NCBI GenBank assembly: GCA_964019335.1
Contig: OZ025749.1
Span: 1 to 64,000 of the forward strand
Direction: 5' to 3'
DNA: 64,000 nucleotides
Source: Diplonema japonicum
Taxonomy: Eukaryota; Euglenozoa; Diplonemea; Diplonemida; Diplonemidae
In this document: piece after piece, positions 10,301-20,578 of the stretch
Position numbering within the stretch: position 1 is the stretch's first letter
How the letters are laid out: each line of letters starts with the position of its first letter
The notes under the pieces: generated by a model
What the model saw: only the letters and a program-made list of their open reading frames with translations
Told to the model about the DNA's origin: nothing
Database searches by the model: none
Translations under genes and position numbers: made by a program

Positions 10301-12096
10301 CACCGATGAATCACAACCTGGTTGACTTCACCTCTTATGGAAGCCTCAATCTACCTTATTCGTGCAACACGCGCCCCGTATACGCCGCTGTGACACCTGC
10401 TTATATCCACCCTTTGCAGTGCTCATATGGGATCGCTATGTGGGTCCGCGCAGGAAAAAGCCTGACATCTGGCGTCATCTACCCACTTGTCTCCGTTCTT
10501 CCAGACATGTTATGGGGGGTATCGGGGCCTGCAAATCTAATCTACAGAACGGATGCAGATCATCTCAGTACGCCTTTCGCCTTCCCGACGTCGACGTGGG
10601 TGCACCTTGCTCTACTGGTGCAGGACACATCCGTCGTGATGTATGCAGACAGCCGTGTGGTGTACGCTGGTATGGCCAGCGCCACGTGTCTTGCAGCTGG
10701 ACACCTGTCACTTGGCGGGTTCAAGTCCCAGTTCTCCGTCGCCGAGCCGTTCCCGGGGCACTTGGCACATGTTATGGTGAAAAGGGGCAGCTTTGATGTA
10801 CTCGGTGTCATCCGTGGGCAGACAGCACCCGTCATAACAAACACGGCAGACCGTGTGCTATGTGGTGTGCTGTCGTGGTGGTCGGGAAGTAAATGCGTAC
10901 CATGTCCCAGCGGAAGTATTTACTCGAGACCGCCGCGGGACAGCTTGGCAGGGTGTGTGTGCCGCAGTGGGTTGGTGATCAAAGCGGGTCTTTGCGAACC
11001 GGAGCCGATTCTACTACCCGCCTTGCCGTGCCCTGTGCTGGACGTGGCCGCGGGTGAATCCGTGATCGCCTCATACTCCTACGTAGTGGGGACAGTCGCC
11101 GACGGAACGAAACACGAGGTGTCGGTAATTGGCCTTGTACCCAATGCCACAGCCAGACTGACCTGCGAGTGCGGTTCGCGTTATGTGTGGTGCTTCAACA
11201 GTACGCCCACGTCCTTGCGATTTGACTCAGTGACGCCGCATGACACTCTGTGCTACATACGGGTGGCGTCCGACCTCTCTGGCCACGCACGCGGCCAAGC
11301 ATGCGAAACGCCTGTCCGCGTGCGGTCGCGCTTGAGGGGCCTCTCGTTGGTGACGTCGTTGTTCCCCCGTAACCACACCTTCGTCTCCCTGTACCAGATG
11401 TATCCTTTGACCGTTCATTCGTACAACGTGCACGAGTGGCTATTCGACACCAGCAACGCGGAGATGCCACAGCACGGAGCAGCACTGCTCTCGGAACCCA
11501 ACGGGACAGCACAGGAGATAGCAGACACCTGGGAGCCTGTTTTAAGAAGCATACAATGTGAGTACAGGGTGAAATCCGCCACAGGGTACGGAGCGTGGCT
11601 GACCCATGACCAATCAGCACCTTTGCAGCTCCAAGTGTGGATGGAGCTCGAGCTGCGAATGACAGCCAATGTGGTTCTGAGTTCGTTAGTTACATACGTA
11701 CGCTACACAGGGTTGTCATATGAGCACTTGCTGCCGAGGCAGAATAAGCCGGATGGGAACAACACGATGAACGAAGAGGTAGTTACACCTGTGGAGGCAG
11801 GGCACAAAGGGGATTCCGGACTAGTTATAGCAATTGTCGTGGTTGTCTTTGTGGTCACGCTGTTCCTGGGCATTGTTGTGGCCCACTGGCTGTGGGAAGC
11901 CATACAGTATGAACAGCTCCAACAAAGCAAGATCGCACGCGACCGTGAATGGGCAATTCTGCCCTCCGTCGACGACGGCCACCCTTCGAGCACCCCACCC
12001 TCGTGGGCTCTCGAGTCTTCAACAACCGACATCTTTCCCCTTCGTACCACGCAACCTCTTTCTACAGCTGAGTTGACTCCTGTGACTACAGGATAA
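7387..12096 (+). CDS. Large type I surface protein with CHB_HEX-like repeats, EGF and LamG-like domains
   Basis: The 1569-aa protein has a hydrophobic N-terminus acting as signal peptide (first ~16 residues). At least three beta-sandwich repeats follow (about 20-330) that look like the chitobiase C-terminal/Fn3-associated domain: each starts TPQxG or similar, with ILYTHG and a Y-T-G strand in the third. An EGF-like module lies near 348-378 (CVHGVC...CSCSPGYRGELC). A long unassigned middle region is followed by a second Cys-rich patch (GTWGNLCKPC, near 896) and a LamG/concanavalin-like sandwich (about 1015-1130, with TWVHLALL). Two further Cys-rich modules precede one transmembrane helix (about 1478-1500) and a cytoplasmic tail of about 65 residues. 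It is probably an adhesive or sensory plasma-membrane glycoprotein; ligand unknown. Confidence 0.75.
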   Translation: MPAWLMFAVIVLQISKSPVPVMTPQGGVYRDAVLVEISGTGDVRYSTDLSVPSKMYISPLQLGVGVHVVKGTNQYQMQATSQEVEAKYIVQTVVNGCTSQIPSGDYTSLPLIVEFSTSEPNASLHYIQNGAVFQYMSPLVIWNVGMHNVSCFVKKSPEEVYLPSGETEYTFTLRKLLSSPLVTPQSGTYFSPQTFTALVVPGAAVEWNTTRGVLTTATLVLVPIGVHVVQCRAVPTSALPFYLASSWLSLTFDVRGKAAAPVFYLSDAVGSVQSPFVAPVRVELRSNTTGAEILYTHGVHGTSQPHVLYTGGFEVSKHGTTTLRASAVDLPLYMESDVSEVSFVIAYPCPQCVHGVCVRAKEYPTCSCSPGYRGELCDVEDKLFTLPPSATARASITTAMQLLKAYIPLQDPGPIRAPAAVRAVHDPWTGALKHHVLCSYPSVTPEPQLATINLLVASYSVLRGPGGFEAGWSAALGCYTANGAVCTSIVVGNFEDCFSRLDMLSEDVGAWQTRAAAWQLLDAAGEGTACITGRTEEMADHLASLPVSTPVDDVTQLREFLQEDKPDVALVLRYLSEGLQNVYASSGVSVMRKHKTDLEDVLNKVAANQPIKAWVQCTQPSCANDIDQERDPSAAAVSLSRLWHDAMPVLRGHLQSQDVLSAVHLTQAMLATVVYHVWLTIVPAVLLPQEPYDIQYAESVLRSRVSWWERGSVVMQSLASIFTSVHSMSEALANTSSKTLHCVRERVIEFHALRDFFTPCSNCDPSAPLAFPHLGVFTCTNHLADSTDVFFDASQAKQGDSGCAATGFEIHHARLAHDVPFMTPDAVRTERLRRLSSVAPEHTWTAGTPAVHEGASRVLSSDLDSRAGPVKTRQTPLHRAGHVLQRDAHVLSSCLDGTWGNLCKPCVGGENCTLGVKELCRNMPSGMGSYTEACEWVCDTPHTRRAGLGCVETTFGKYPISAMDDGACEPLPPMNHNLVDFTSYGSLNLPYSCNTRPVYAAVTPAYIHPLQCSYGIAMWVRAGKSLTSGVIYPLVSVLPDMLWGVSGPANLIYRTDADHLSTPFAFPTSTWVHLALLVQDTSVVMYADSRVVYAGMASATCLAAGHLSLGGFKSQFSVAEPFPGHLAHVMVKRGSFDVLGVIRGQTAPVITNTADRVLCGVLSWWSGSKCVPCPSGSIYSRPPRDSLAGCVCRSGLVIKAGLCEPEPILLPALPCPVLDVAAGESVIASYSYVVGTVADGTKHEVSVIGLVPNATARLTCECGSRYVWCFNSTPTSLRFDSVTPHDTLCYIRVASDLSGHARGQACETPVRVRSRLRGLSLVTSLFPRNHTFVSLYQMYPLTVHSYNVHEWLFDTSNAEMPQHGAALLSEPNGTAQEIADTWEPVLRSIQCEYRVKSATGYGAWLTHDQSAPLQLQVWMELELRMTANVVLSSLVTYVRYTGLSYEHLLPRQNKPDGNNTMNEEVVTPVEAGHKGDSGLVIAIVVVVFVVTLFLGIVVAHWLWEAIQYEQLQQSKIARDREWAILPSVDDGHPSSTPPSWALESSTTDIFPLRTTQPLSTAELTPVTTG

Positions 12097-12239
12097 GTTC
12101 TTGATCTATTTCTTCCCCCCCCCCTTTTTTTTCCTGGTTAATGTATGCTGAGAAAGAGGGCTGGGCTCCCCCTTCCTCTTCTTTTTTTTTCTTTACACGA
12201 GAAATCCTTCGATATTCGACTTCTCCCTCTCTCTCTCTT

Positions 12240-12271
<32 letters not shown>

Positions 12272-12435
12272 TGTGTGCATGAGAACGAGATTTTCGTTTC
12301 TCTTTTCCTGAATCTCGTTGGTCTCATTCCTTCTCCATTTTTTTATTTCTTTTTTTTAAAAATCCTCAGACAATCTTCAGAAAAGACTTCACCCCCCCCC
12401 CCCCCCCCACTACAGCATTTACACAAAGAGGAACA
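12097..12435 (+). other. Intergenic, homopolymer-rich
   Basis: T-rich, with a T run near 12250-12271 and a C run near 12391-12408. Nothing gene-like is seen. The sequence just before the next ATG is CATTTACACAAAGAGGAACA, giving a plausible AG for trans-splicing. Confidence 0.6.
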
Positions 12436-15400
12436 ATGTTGGGGGAGGGGGATGAGATAGATAAGAGGGTGAGTCTAACTAAGGGTGCACTGGAACTGCT
12501 CCAGGGAAGGAAAGAGGAGGAAGAAGAAGAGGAAGAGGAAAACGACGACGGGACGCCGCGAAGCTACATGGAGCAAGACGCGGGGGCCGCCGATGTACAG
12601 GTTCTTACGGAAGTGCAGGAGATAGAGCAAGTCTTTGTAGACCTCCGCCTGCGAGACGGCGCCAAAAGGTCGTATCCCTACGTCCTCGATACAGGGCGTG
12701 TGTACAATTACACGAAATTGAGGTTTTACAGAAGGGGTAGAATCGCCACACATGTAGGTGAGGTTTGCCTGCTTGGAGCCTCTTTGGTACGTGTTGATGC
12801 CAACCGCCCTAACTTCCACCTGAAGGTCCCAAACTTCACGTACTACCTCCGCGTGCAATCGGCCGAGGAAGAGACAGGCATCGAGACACGAATAGCAAAG
12901 TGGATCCGTGTTGCGAACACCCCCTACACCAACGTCTCAAAATTGTTCCTCACAATCGACGTCTTGTTTAATGAGGAGCACACACAGGGGTACCTCCGGG
13001 AGGGCACTGTTAGGGTGGGCGAGCTGCCTTGTCGGAAATGGGAGATGACCAGCGCTACGCGGTTCTCGGTTGTCCTGATCACCCTGCACCACGACAGGCC
13101 CCAGAACCTTTACTTCTCCTTCCTTCACAGCCATCTCGGTCCTCTCATCCACAACGGCCCTGTTAAACTGCGAGAGTTAACTGGAATCCATACCTCGCGC
13201 CCATTCACCATTACCGTCCCTTTGTTAGAACGTTCACGAAAGAGTCCTGGTAGTCTGCGTGTCAGGTGGGACATCGCTTCGGACAGATACCTCAAGCTGC
13301 AGTGGTCCGGCGTTAACTTGTGGCGGAAGGATTTTGTGAGAAGCGACCCCTTTTTTAGAGTCCGCCGGCAAATGGCCCCCAGCGAAGAGGAAACTGTGGG
13401 GGGGCGAACCATTTATAGGTCAGAGGCTTACCGAAACCTGGCCAACCCATCCTTCTTGCCGCTGCACATCGGGGTGCATCCCGCGTACGTGCTTCCGGAG
13501 TACTGCAACTGCCAACCCGAGAACATAGTGCTGACCACGTATAATGAGGAACTGCCGTTGATCATCGACTGGGCGGCCGAAGCGAATGATTTGGATGACT
13601 ATAGGATGCGGCAGAAGAAAGACACGCAGGACAGCAGCATTGCGAAACAGCTTGCAGAGCAGATCAACAAGCTGACGAAGACGAAGCGAGCGCTGAACGA
13701 CAACGAGACGACGTGGACTGCAGTGCGCCCCTCGGAGCCGCTGGTGGTGGAGATCTGGGACAACAACTGGTCGCGGCAAACCAGGGTGGCACGCCCCACG
13801 TCGATGGGTTCCTTCGAACTCACCCTACATGGCATTGTAGGGGACGTTAACTTAATGACACAAGAGTGTGGAGAGCTACAAAAATATCAACGGACATTCA
13901 AACTGATCAGGGAGGCCAAGTATAATGATGACGAACCCCCTGCGTCCGAGCAGTCCCGCACTCTCAACCACGTTAGGCAAGGCCGCGGTCCCGACTGCGC
14001 AAACGCACAGTCCACCGTTCTTCCAGCACCGGAGTCCCGCATGCGTACATTAGAGAGCAAGATCAGGCTCTCTTCCATCACGCTTAACGAACGCCCTTCG
14101 TTCCTTCACTTCATCAAGGCAAAGTGGTGTGTGGAGATGGTCGTCTGCATCGACTTCACACACGGATCGCACGCCCACCACAAGCAGAGCAAGGTGACAT
14201 CGGCGGGCAATATCTTCCAAGTTCTGATCAACCTATGCATGCAGTGCCTGGCACCGTATACTGGGCGGGGTGGGTCTGACTTGTACGGCTTTGCCGGGAT
14301 GCAAACAGGCGGTGGTGAGTACCAAGTGTTCCCCATACACAAGCAAGAGAACATCGCGGAAGTGGAAGTGCAAGAGATGAACGAGAGCGCAAGCGACAGG
14401 TCGGGGAGTGAGAAGGACAACTCGAGCAAGGAGGGTGAGAGGGAACGGGGCGTGAAGAAAAAAACCCTCGCACATCTCGTGTCGCACTCTCCAGACCAAA
14501 CAGATCTGCAAGGCAAGGCCCTGCAGCTAGGGTACAGCAAGACGAAGGACAAGATGCAAAGACTGGTGGACACCTCTTTCCCAGTGTTCCTTCTGCCGAC
14601 GATAAGGACATGCGCTGCTCGTGTGAAAGAGGCGGCTTCACAGCGGCGGCGTGCAACAGCGCAAACAGAGAAAAGCTACTATGCTGCATACGATGCCTTC
14701 ATGCAAGCAAAAGCAGCCAACAGCACAGCAAAGGCATCCGCTTCCCTTCTACGGATGGCGAAGTGCCTCGACAAGACACCGCGCCACACGTTCGGTGTAA
14801 GCGTGATCATCATAGGGAGCTCAAAGGATGTGGCTGACATAAATGGAGCGCTCGACGAGCTGCGTTCAATGGAGAAGAAGAAGACGCCGTTTCTTTTCTA
14901 CCTCTTGTTCATCGACTGCCAGGCACCGCTCGTGTTCCAATCGCTGCTCAACTGCATCACCGTTGACATCAACACGCCCCCCACCTTGATCCAATCCTCA
15001 TTGCACCTTTTGGCACGGGGGCTGGGTTTCTTCCCCTCACGCTTTGTGGACTTCATGCGGCTTCACAACATCGAGCCCAATGAAACGGTATCCTCGTACA
15101 CTGCCTGCCTTGAGGAGGATGAGGTCTGGCAACAGGACAGGACAGCGTTCACAAGCAGCGTGTTGAGCGAGCAGAGAAGCCCGCAGACCCGTAAACACCC
15201 AAGGAAGGATTGTGAAGAAACATGCGGGCAGAGCTGCGAGGACAACAGAAGCACACCGATGCAGCGGGACGAGTTCCACATCACGTCGGGAATGTTCCTT
15301 CAAATCTTCGGAGGCAGCACGACAGATGAGTATGCGGTGGCCCCTGAAGACATGGCCTTCCCACTCACAATGAACGACGCTGACAGGCGTTACAGAAAGG

Positions 15401-16428
15401 CAGTCTCGACAAAAGGCCACGAAGTGTACGCATTGGTGTCTGACAAAAACGGTTTAGAAAAGGACACGCTGCGACACGAGCGCGACATGACGGTGGTGGA
15501 CCTGTACATGGCGGAAGGGCAGATGCAAAAAAAAGAGAAAGCAGACCAAAGACTTCGCGAGTACCTGTACGAAAAGACGGCGCAGAGGCGGAAGTCATCC
15601 GGGCTCGCCGCGGCACACCAACGGCTTCTGAGAATGCGCGAGGAGTCCGGGAAGGAGGACAAAACAAGAAAAGTCTCGATAGTCAGCGTGAACAGCGAAG
15701 CCAGTTTAAAGAGCAAGAAAAGCATAAAAAAATCATTCAAAATGGCTGCTGCATCAATAGCTGGGTCAGGAAAGTATAGCAGGGACGGAAACTCGTCCTC
15801 TGGGTCAAGCGACTCGTCGTCCGACCGAGGGTACCCCTTTGCAATTTCTGTAAAATCAGGACAGCCTGCTACCCAACCCAAGCCAAAGCACAATCTGCGA
15901 CGGTCTGTCAGACGGGGAAGCATCGCTGCCAACAACCTACACCCCCTGCCATCAGTGCTTAGCGATGAAATCGAAGAGAGCGACAGTTGTGGCTCAGATA
16001 CCATCATGCAGCAACAGGCAGGAAGGCTCACATCGCAGCGAAACGCAGTAAAATTCTACGGTTTTGATGGACCAAACGCAGGTTACATTAAGGTGGTACC
16101 TCCCATGCTCGATATACATAAAAAGGAGTATCGGTCACTTGGCGGTGGTTTGAAGGTAGACTGGCACCTTGACAAAGGTAAGCAAGCAGAGCTTTTCTCG
16201 ATGCTCAAAAAGCCTCACAGTCTGCATGCGGGGCCGCCTATCGAAGCGAAGTCGAGGGTGGAGCTGCAGGAGGAGATAAAGCGTATCAACCAGGTCGCCT
16301 CTCGAAAATCCAGTTTTTCTTCCTTTGCCGCCCGGCCCACCACCGCGAGGGCAGGGCCCCATGCTGCGAAACCCCCCAAGCAGCCACGGCCTCAGACTGC
16401 GCGGATCGGGTCGTTTTACCACAAGTAA
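12436..16428 (+). CDS. Copine-like protein, greatly extended
   Basis: The protein is 1330 aa, against about 550 for ordinary copines. After an acidic N-terminus there is a beta-rich region (about 60-400) containing a C2-like motif (LWRKDFVRSDPFFRVRR, near 297). This compares with the DxxGKSDPF core of copine C2B. A copine-type A-domain follows: SFLHFIKAKW..VVCIDFTHGS (near 556), a later segment TSFPVFLLPTIR and GVSVIIIGSS. Copines bind membranes through Ca2+-loaded C2 domains. The MIDAS-type motif reads DFTHGS rather than DFTASN, so metal binding may be weakened. A long charged insertion splits the A-domain. The last 400 residues are Ser/Lys/Arg-rich and disordered, ending in basic Pro-rich sequence. 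The assignment rests on motif order only. Confidence 0.55.
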   Translation: MLGEGDEIDKRVSLTKGALELLQGRKEEEEEEEEENDDGTPRSYMEQDAGAADVQVLTEVQEIEQVFVDLRLRDGAKRSYPYVLDTGRVYNYTKLRFYRRGRIATHVGEVCLLGASLVRVDANRPNFHLKVPNFTYYLRVQSAEEETGIETRIAKWIRVANTPYTNVSKLFLTIDVLFNEEHTQGYLREGTVRVGELPCRKWEMTSATRFSVVLITLHHDRPQNLYFSFLHSHLGPLIHNGPVKLRELTGIHTSRPFTITVPLLERSRKSPGSLRVRWDIASDRYLKLQWSGVNLWRKDFVRSDPFFRVRRQMAPSEEETVGGRTIYRSEAYRNLANPSFLPLHIGVHPAYVLPEYCNCQPENIVLTTYNEELPLIIDWAAEANDLDDYRMRQKKDTQDSSIAKQLAEQINKLTKTKRALNDNETTWTAVRPSEPLVVEIWDNNWSRQTRVARPTSMGSFELTLHGIVGDVNLMTQECGELQKYQRTFKLIREAKYNDDEPPASEQSRTLNHVRQGRGPDCANAQSTVLPAPESRMRTLESKIRLSSITLNERPSFLHFIKAKWCVEMVVCIDFTHGSHAHHKQSKVTSAGNIFQVLINLCMQCLAPYTGRGGSDLYGFAGMQTGGGEYQVFPIHKQENIAEVEVQEMNESASDRSGSEKDNSSKEGERERGVKKKTLAHLVSHSPDQTDLQGKALQLGYSKTKDKMQRLVDTSFPVFLLPTIRTCAARVKEAASQRRRATAQTEKSYYAAYDAFMQAKAANSTAKASASLLRMAKCLDKTPRHTFGVSVIIIGSSKDVADINGALDELRSMEKKKTPFLFYLLFIDCQAPLVFQSLLNCITVDINTPPTLIQSSLHLLARGLGFFPSRFVDFMRLHNIEPNETVSSYTACLEEDEVWQQDRTAFTSSVLSEQRSPQTRKHPRKDCEETCGQSCEDNRSTPMQRDEFHITSGMFLQIFGGSTTDEYAVAPEDMAFPLTMNDADRRYRKAVSTKGHEVYALVSDKNGLEKDTLRHERDMTVVDLYMAEGQMQKKEKADQRLREYLYEKTAQRRKSSGLAAAHQRLLRMREESGKEDKTRKVSIVSVNSEASLKSKKSIKKSFKMAAASIAGSGKYSRDGNSSSGSSDSSSDRGYPFAISVKSGQPATQPKPKHNLRRSVRRGSIAANNLHPLPSVLSDEIEESDSCGSDTIMQQQAGRLTSQRNAVKFYGFDGPNAGYIKVVPPMLDIHKKEYRSLGGGLKVDWHLDKGKQAELFSMLKKPHSLHAGPPIEAKSRVELQEEIKRINQVASRKSSFSSFAARPTTARAGPHAAKPPKQPRPQTARIGSFYHK

Positions 16429-16660
16429 AAAAAACTTTTTTTTTAAAAGAGGTGGCATGGAGAATATCACCACACGTACAAGGAATATGTCATTTTTTTT
16501 TTCTTTTTTTCGTTACAAGTATTTTATCCTTCAAAGAAGAAAAAAAAAAAAGATTTTATTTACTATATGCAACACTTGTGCCGAGCAGCTTCATTTGAAA
16601 GGAAAAAAAAGAAAAAAAAAAAGAAAAAAAAAAGACGTATGGTCATAAAAGAATTATTTT

Positions 16661-16708
<48 letters not shown>

Positions 16709-16967
16709 TTCTTTTTTGCCTTCCCTCCCAAGATGTGCTTCCGACATCATCCCCGTTACCTTATTTCCTTTTTTCTATTTGTAAGGAAGGGTTCCCCATC
16801 CTTTTTCTTTAAGTCCCGTGTCGTTCTTCTTGTGGAACATGGCAGTGTTTCTAGCTGTAGCTGAGGCGTGCTGTAGTTATTGCATCCCAATCTTCGACTG
16901 TTTACATTGCCTCAGAGGTTTCGTCACCCGTCTTCCTAGCAAGCAAACAAAAAAGGCAGGGGGAGAA

Positions 16968-16998
<31 letters not shown>
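16429..16998 (+). other. Intergenic, homopolymer-rich
   Basis: Mixed A and T runs, including a T block at about 16656-16705 and an A block of about 30 up to the next ATG. CTTCCTAG at 16933-16940 is a plausible trans-splice acceptor. Nothing else is recognised. Confidence 0.6.
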
Positions 16999-17001
<3 letters not shown>

Positions 17002-18876
17002 TTAAAAATGATAGCAGGGCTGTGTCTGCTGGCAGCAGCACAGGGCGCAATGCCACCCTCGATGGGGAGGTGGGGCCAGGTGATGGACACCGACACCCCA
17101 TCGGTGGTAAACTGCACTTGGAAATATTTCACGCAGAAGCTCGACCACTTCGGGAACTCAAGCTACACCTACAAGGAGAGGTACTGTCTGTATGACAAAT
17201 TCTGGAAACCCGCGACCGAGAGCGGCTTCAAGAACACGGCCGACCAAGCCCCTATCTTCTTCTACACAGGGAATGAATCACCTGTTGAGGAGTACGTCAA
17301 CAACACAGGCCTGATGTGGCAGCTTGGTGAGAAGATGAACGCCCTGCTCATCTTCGCCGAGCACCGCTACGAAGGCCTCTCCGTTCCACAGATGCACGGG
17401 ATGACAGACTGCATCACGTACTGCACAACATCGCAAGCTCTCGCCGACTACGCCGCACTCATCAAGTCTCTCAAAGAAGAGTATAAAACCTCTGCCCCCG
17501 TCATCGCTTTTGGGGGTTCTTACGGTGGCATGCTTGCCGGCTGGATGCGTATTAAGTACCCAGAGGTCATTTCCGGTAGTATAGCTGCCTCTGCCCCTGT
17601 TAGCGGCTTCCCGTCGATCGGTGGTAAGTCGGGTCTTTCCGCGTCATCTGATGCGGTTGGCCGCGGGCTTTCCGCCAAAGGAGGTGCCACCGATACTTGC
17701 TTCTCCAACCTTCGCAGCACCTGGCCTCTTCTTCACGAGGTGGCCAAGACTCCTTATGGTCTTGAGACCATCAACAAGGCCGCACGCAGGTGCGATCTCC
17801 ATTCTTCCGCTTCATCCATCGCCAACTGGGGACAAGGCCCCTGGTTCAACATGGCAGAGGGCGACTACCCCTTCCCGTCCACGTACATCACCTTCTCTGT
17901 GGGGCCTGGCTACTACCCCCTCCCTGCGTGGCCCATGAGGGTGGCGTGCAGCAAGGGGCTCAACAACGACATGGGCGTCAAGGTGACAGGGAACGTCCCG
18001 AACGTGGACTACTCCATCAAGATGGGCGACATCGATGTGCAGGTGGACTGGGACAAGCTGACGGGGAATGGAGCTACCCTCACAAAGGAGCAGATCGACG
18101 CCTCTGGTGTGTTCGACCTGGTGCGTGCCATGACAGACGCAGCCAGCGTGTGGTACAACATCACTGCTGATAAACCATGCTACGGGGCGGCCGACACAGA
18201 TGAGAGTGAACGGACCGAAGAAAAAAAACAGAAGGGAGACGTGGAAAGCGGAACCTGCGAGTCATGCCCCGTGTGCGATGGGTGCCCACCGTGTCCTCTG
18301 TGCAACAAGCAGCCCCCGAAGGCATGCACGTGGGAACAGAAACCGGTTGCCAAAACCTTCGCGTGGGGCCCAGTCTGCTGCAACGAGGATCTGAACCTGG
18401 CGAACACCGACGTCCAGGGTGTGGGGGGCGACATCTTCTGGCCGCCCAATGTTCAAAAGGACTACACACTGGAGTCTGTAATCGGGCCCCACACAAAGAC
18501 TCCCGGGTGCTACCCTGAGTACAATGCCCAGGGTCTGTACGGTTCGCCTCTATACAGCGACAGGTGGTCCAACTGGATCACTGCCTACTATGACTCGGCC
18601 AACGTCGATAAGTACACCAACATCGTGTGGAGCAATGGTGCGCTTGACCCTTGGTCTGGGGCGGGGGTGTACCCTCCCGGTGGGTCTGCCCTGGGTCCCA
18701 TGGTTCAGAATATCACTGAGGATGGCTCTTCTGTTGCGTTAGTCATTGACCTTGGTGGCCACCACTTGGACCTCTTCTTCTCCACCCCCCAGGACCCTCC
18801 CTCCGCTACGCAAGTCCGTCTGCTCGAGGAGCAAAAGATCCGTGAATGGTCCCAACAGCACTACGACTCGTTGTGA
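16999..18876 (+). CDS. Serine peptidase family S28 (Pro-X carboxypeptidase/DPP2-like)
   Basis: The 625-aa secreted or lysosomal protein starts with a signal peptide (first ~17 residues). S28 enzymes cleave next to proline. The FTQKLDHF motif near residue 39 is a family hallmark. The catalytic Ser lies in FGGSYGG (near 171-177), Asp in NGALDPW (near 547) and His in GGHHLDL (near 588), so the triad is complete. IFFYTGNE and LIFAEHRYEG are also typical. Unusual is an insertion around 396-435: a charged linker, then a dense Cys-Pro knot (CESCPVCDGCPPCPLC) placed before the conserved CCNED-like segment. It could be a small metal-binding or disulfide-bonded module. Confidence 0.92.
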
Positions 18877-19123
18877 GTTTCTTATTTTTTTTTTCTTTTT
18901 TTTTTTTTTTTTTTTTTTTTGTTGAACGTTTTCCCCGCCCTTCCAGCTTCAAAAATGCCCTCCCCCTTCACAATCGATGTCGATTTTGATTCACCAAGAG
19001 TGTCCCTTTTTTTTTTTTTTTCTTTTTTTCTTCTTCTTCATCGCTTCATGGCATTTTTATCTCAAGGGTGGTCTACACAAAAAGAGAGAGAAAAAAAAAA
19101 TAAAATAAAATAAAAATACATAA

Positions 19124-19495
19124 ATGTCGAGCAGGAACAGCACGGCTGTGGTAACTCCACCCATCGGCGGTGGGCCGAAAAGGTTTGGAAATACTGGTAT
19201 GGCAGAGTGGGTCCAAGAAAAAAAAAAAGAAAAAAAAAAAAAAAAACAGGCGAGAAAGCGTCAAGCGCACCCCTTGTAGGAAAACACCGGTTTTACGTGT
19301 GCCAAAAATGTAGAAAGTCCTTCAGGCTGAAGGAAGGGGGCGGGCTGTCGAAAGGGACAGAACAGTGCTTTCAATGGTTGGAAGGTATACCCCCTCCCTC
19401 CCCACTTTTTCTTCTCATCCACGACTAGAAGCCGTAGACGGCGAGCTGACCGCGAATGAGATGCACCAGACAGTAAGCGCATTACTACAGGTATT

Positions 19496-19536
<41 letters not shown>

Positions 19537-20513
19537 AGTACGCAGCGGATAAGGTTAACACAGACCTGCCGTTGTGCAGGGAATGCTGCGAGCTGGTGTC
19601 GTGGGGTCCGGGGGGCTTCGCAGAGAAACTGAAATCGAACACGACAGACAGCGAGGTGTACCAAAGCAAACTGGAAGAGCTGCAACGCGAGCCAAGCGAA
19701 AAGGAAGAGGTGGCAGACTCCGAGCTCGAGGAACTGAAGAAAGTCGAAGCAGAGCTCCTAGAAGCCCTAAAACAAGCAGAAGCCGAGGACCGAACAGTCC
19801 AGGCAGAACTCGACGCGGCCGAGTCGGACCGAAAAGCAATGGAAGAGGAAGTGGAGAGGTTCTGGGGAAACCTGTCGGATCTTGCCGTCGCGGAAACCGA
19901 TTTAAAGGAAACATCAAACAAGTTAGAAAGACAACTTACCCTTCACAAGGCAGACCTGACCCGTCTCACGAACACAAACATTCTCAATCAAGCGTTCCAC
20001 ATCTGGTTTGACGGACACTATGGAACAATCAATAAACTAAGGCTTGGAAAATTGCAGTCGCAGCCGGTCGAGCAAAATGAGGTAAACGCTGCGTGGGGCT
20101 ACGCTGCGCAATTATTGGTGATCCTCCTTCGGATATGGGGAGTGAGAACAAGCAGGTACAAGGTCATCCCGAAAGGCAGTTTTAGTATCGTCCAAAAGTA
20201 CGGCAGCAAGACGAATCAGAACCTTGAGCTGTGGTCCGGCGCCACCGGGCTCTGGGCATCCACACGGTACGACAACGCGGTAATGGGCTTTGCGTGCTGC
20301 ATCGACGAGCTGTGCAGAAACTGCCTCGCGATGTTCCCCAACGAGAAGCGTATCCCTTACCCCATTAACGACGATCTTGTCGGTGGGCTCTCCGTAAAGA
20401 TGGCCGCCTCACAAACCGACGAGAACTGGACCCGCGCCTTGAAATTCCTCCTCCTCGACCTTAAGTGGGCAGTCTGCATGACAACGTCCCGCCTTCGAGA
20501 CGAGTACAGCTGA
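19124..20513 (+). CDS. ATG6: Beclin-1/ATG6/VPS30 autophagy protein (four exons)
   Basis: Exons 19124-19196, 19250-19384, 19429-19490 and 19539-20513 give 414 aa. Beclin is a subunit of the class III PI3-kinase complex that makes PI3P for autophagosome formation. Near the start is the paired-cysteine motif FYVCQKCRKSF, matching the CxxC motif of Beclin. A Glu/Lys-rich coiled coil follows (about residues 125-225). The evolutionarily conserved C-terminal domain carries GHYGTINKLRLG, NEVNAAWGYAAQLL, YKVIPKGSFS and WTRALKFLLLDLKW, all diagnostic. All three introns are 44-53 nt and splicing restores one frame. The aromatic finger region near the end (DENWTRALKF) is present. Confidence 0.93.
19197..19249 (+). 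other. 53-nt intron 1 of Beclin gene
   Basis: GTATGG donor, AACAG acceptor, phase 1. The 3' two thirds is A-rich. Splicing joins the N-terminal exon to the CxxC-motif exon. Confidence 0.75.
19385..19428 (+). other. 44-nt intron 2 of Beclin gene
   Basis: GTATAC donor, GACTAG acceptor, phase 1. This one has a normal pyrimidine-rich body. Confidence 0.75.
19491..19538 (+). other. 48-nt poly-A intron 3 of Beclin gene
   Basis: The intron is GTATTC, then 39 A, then CAG. Phase 0 and a multiple of three with no stop, so an unspliced transcript would stay in frame and insert a polylysine run. Confidence 0.75.
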
Positions 20514-20521
20514 GCATTCCA

Positions 20522-20578
<57 letters not shown>

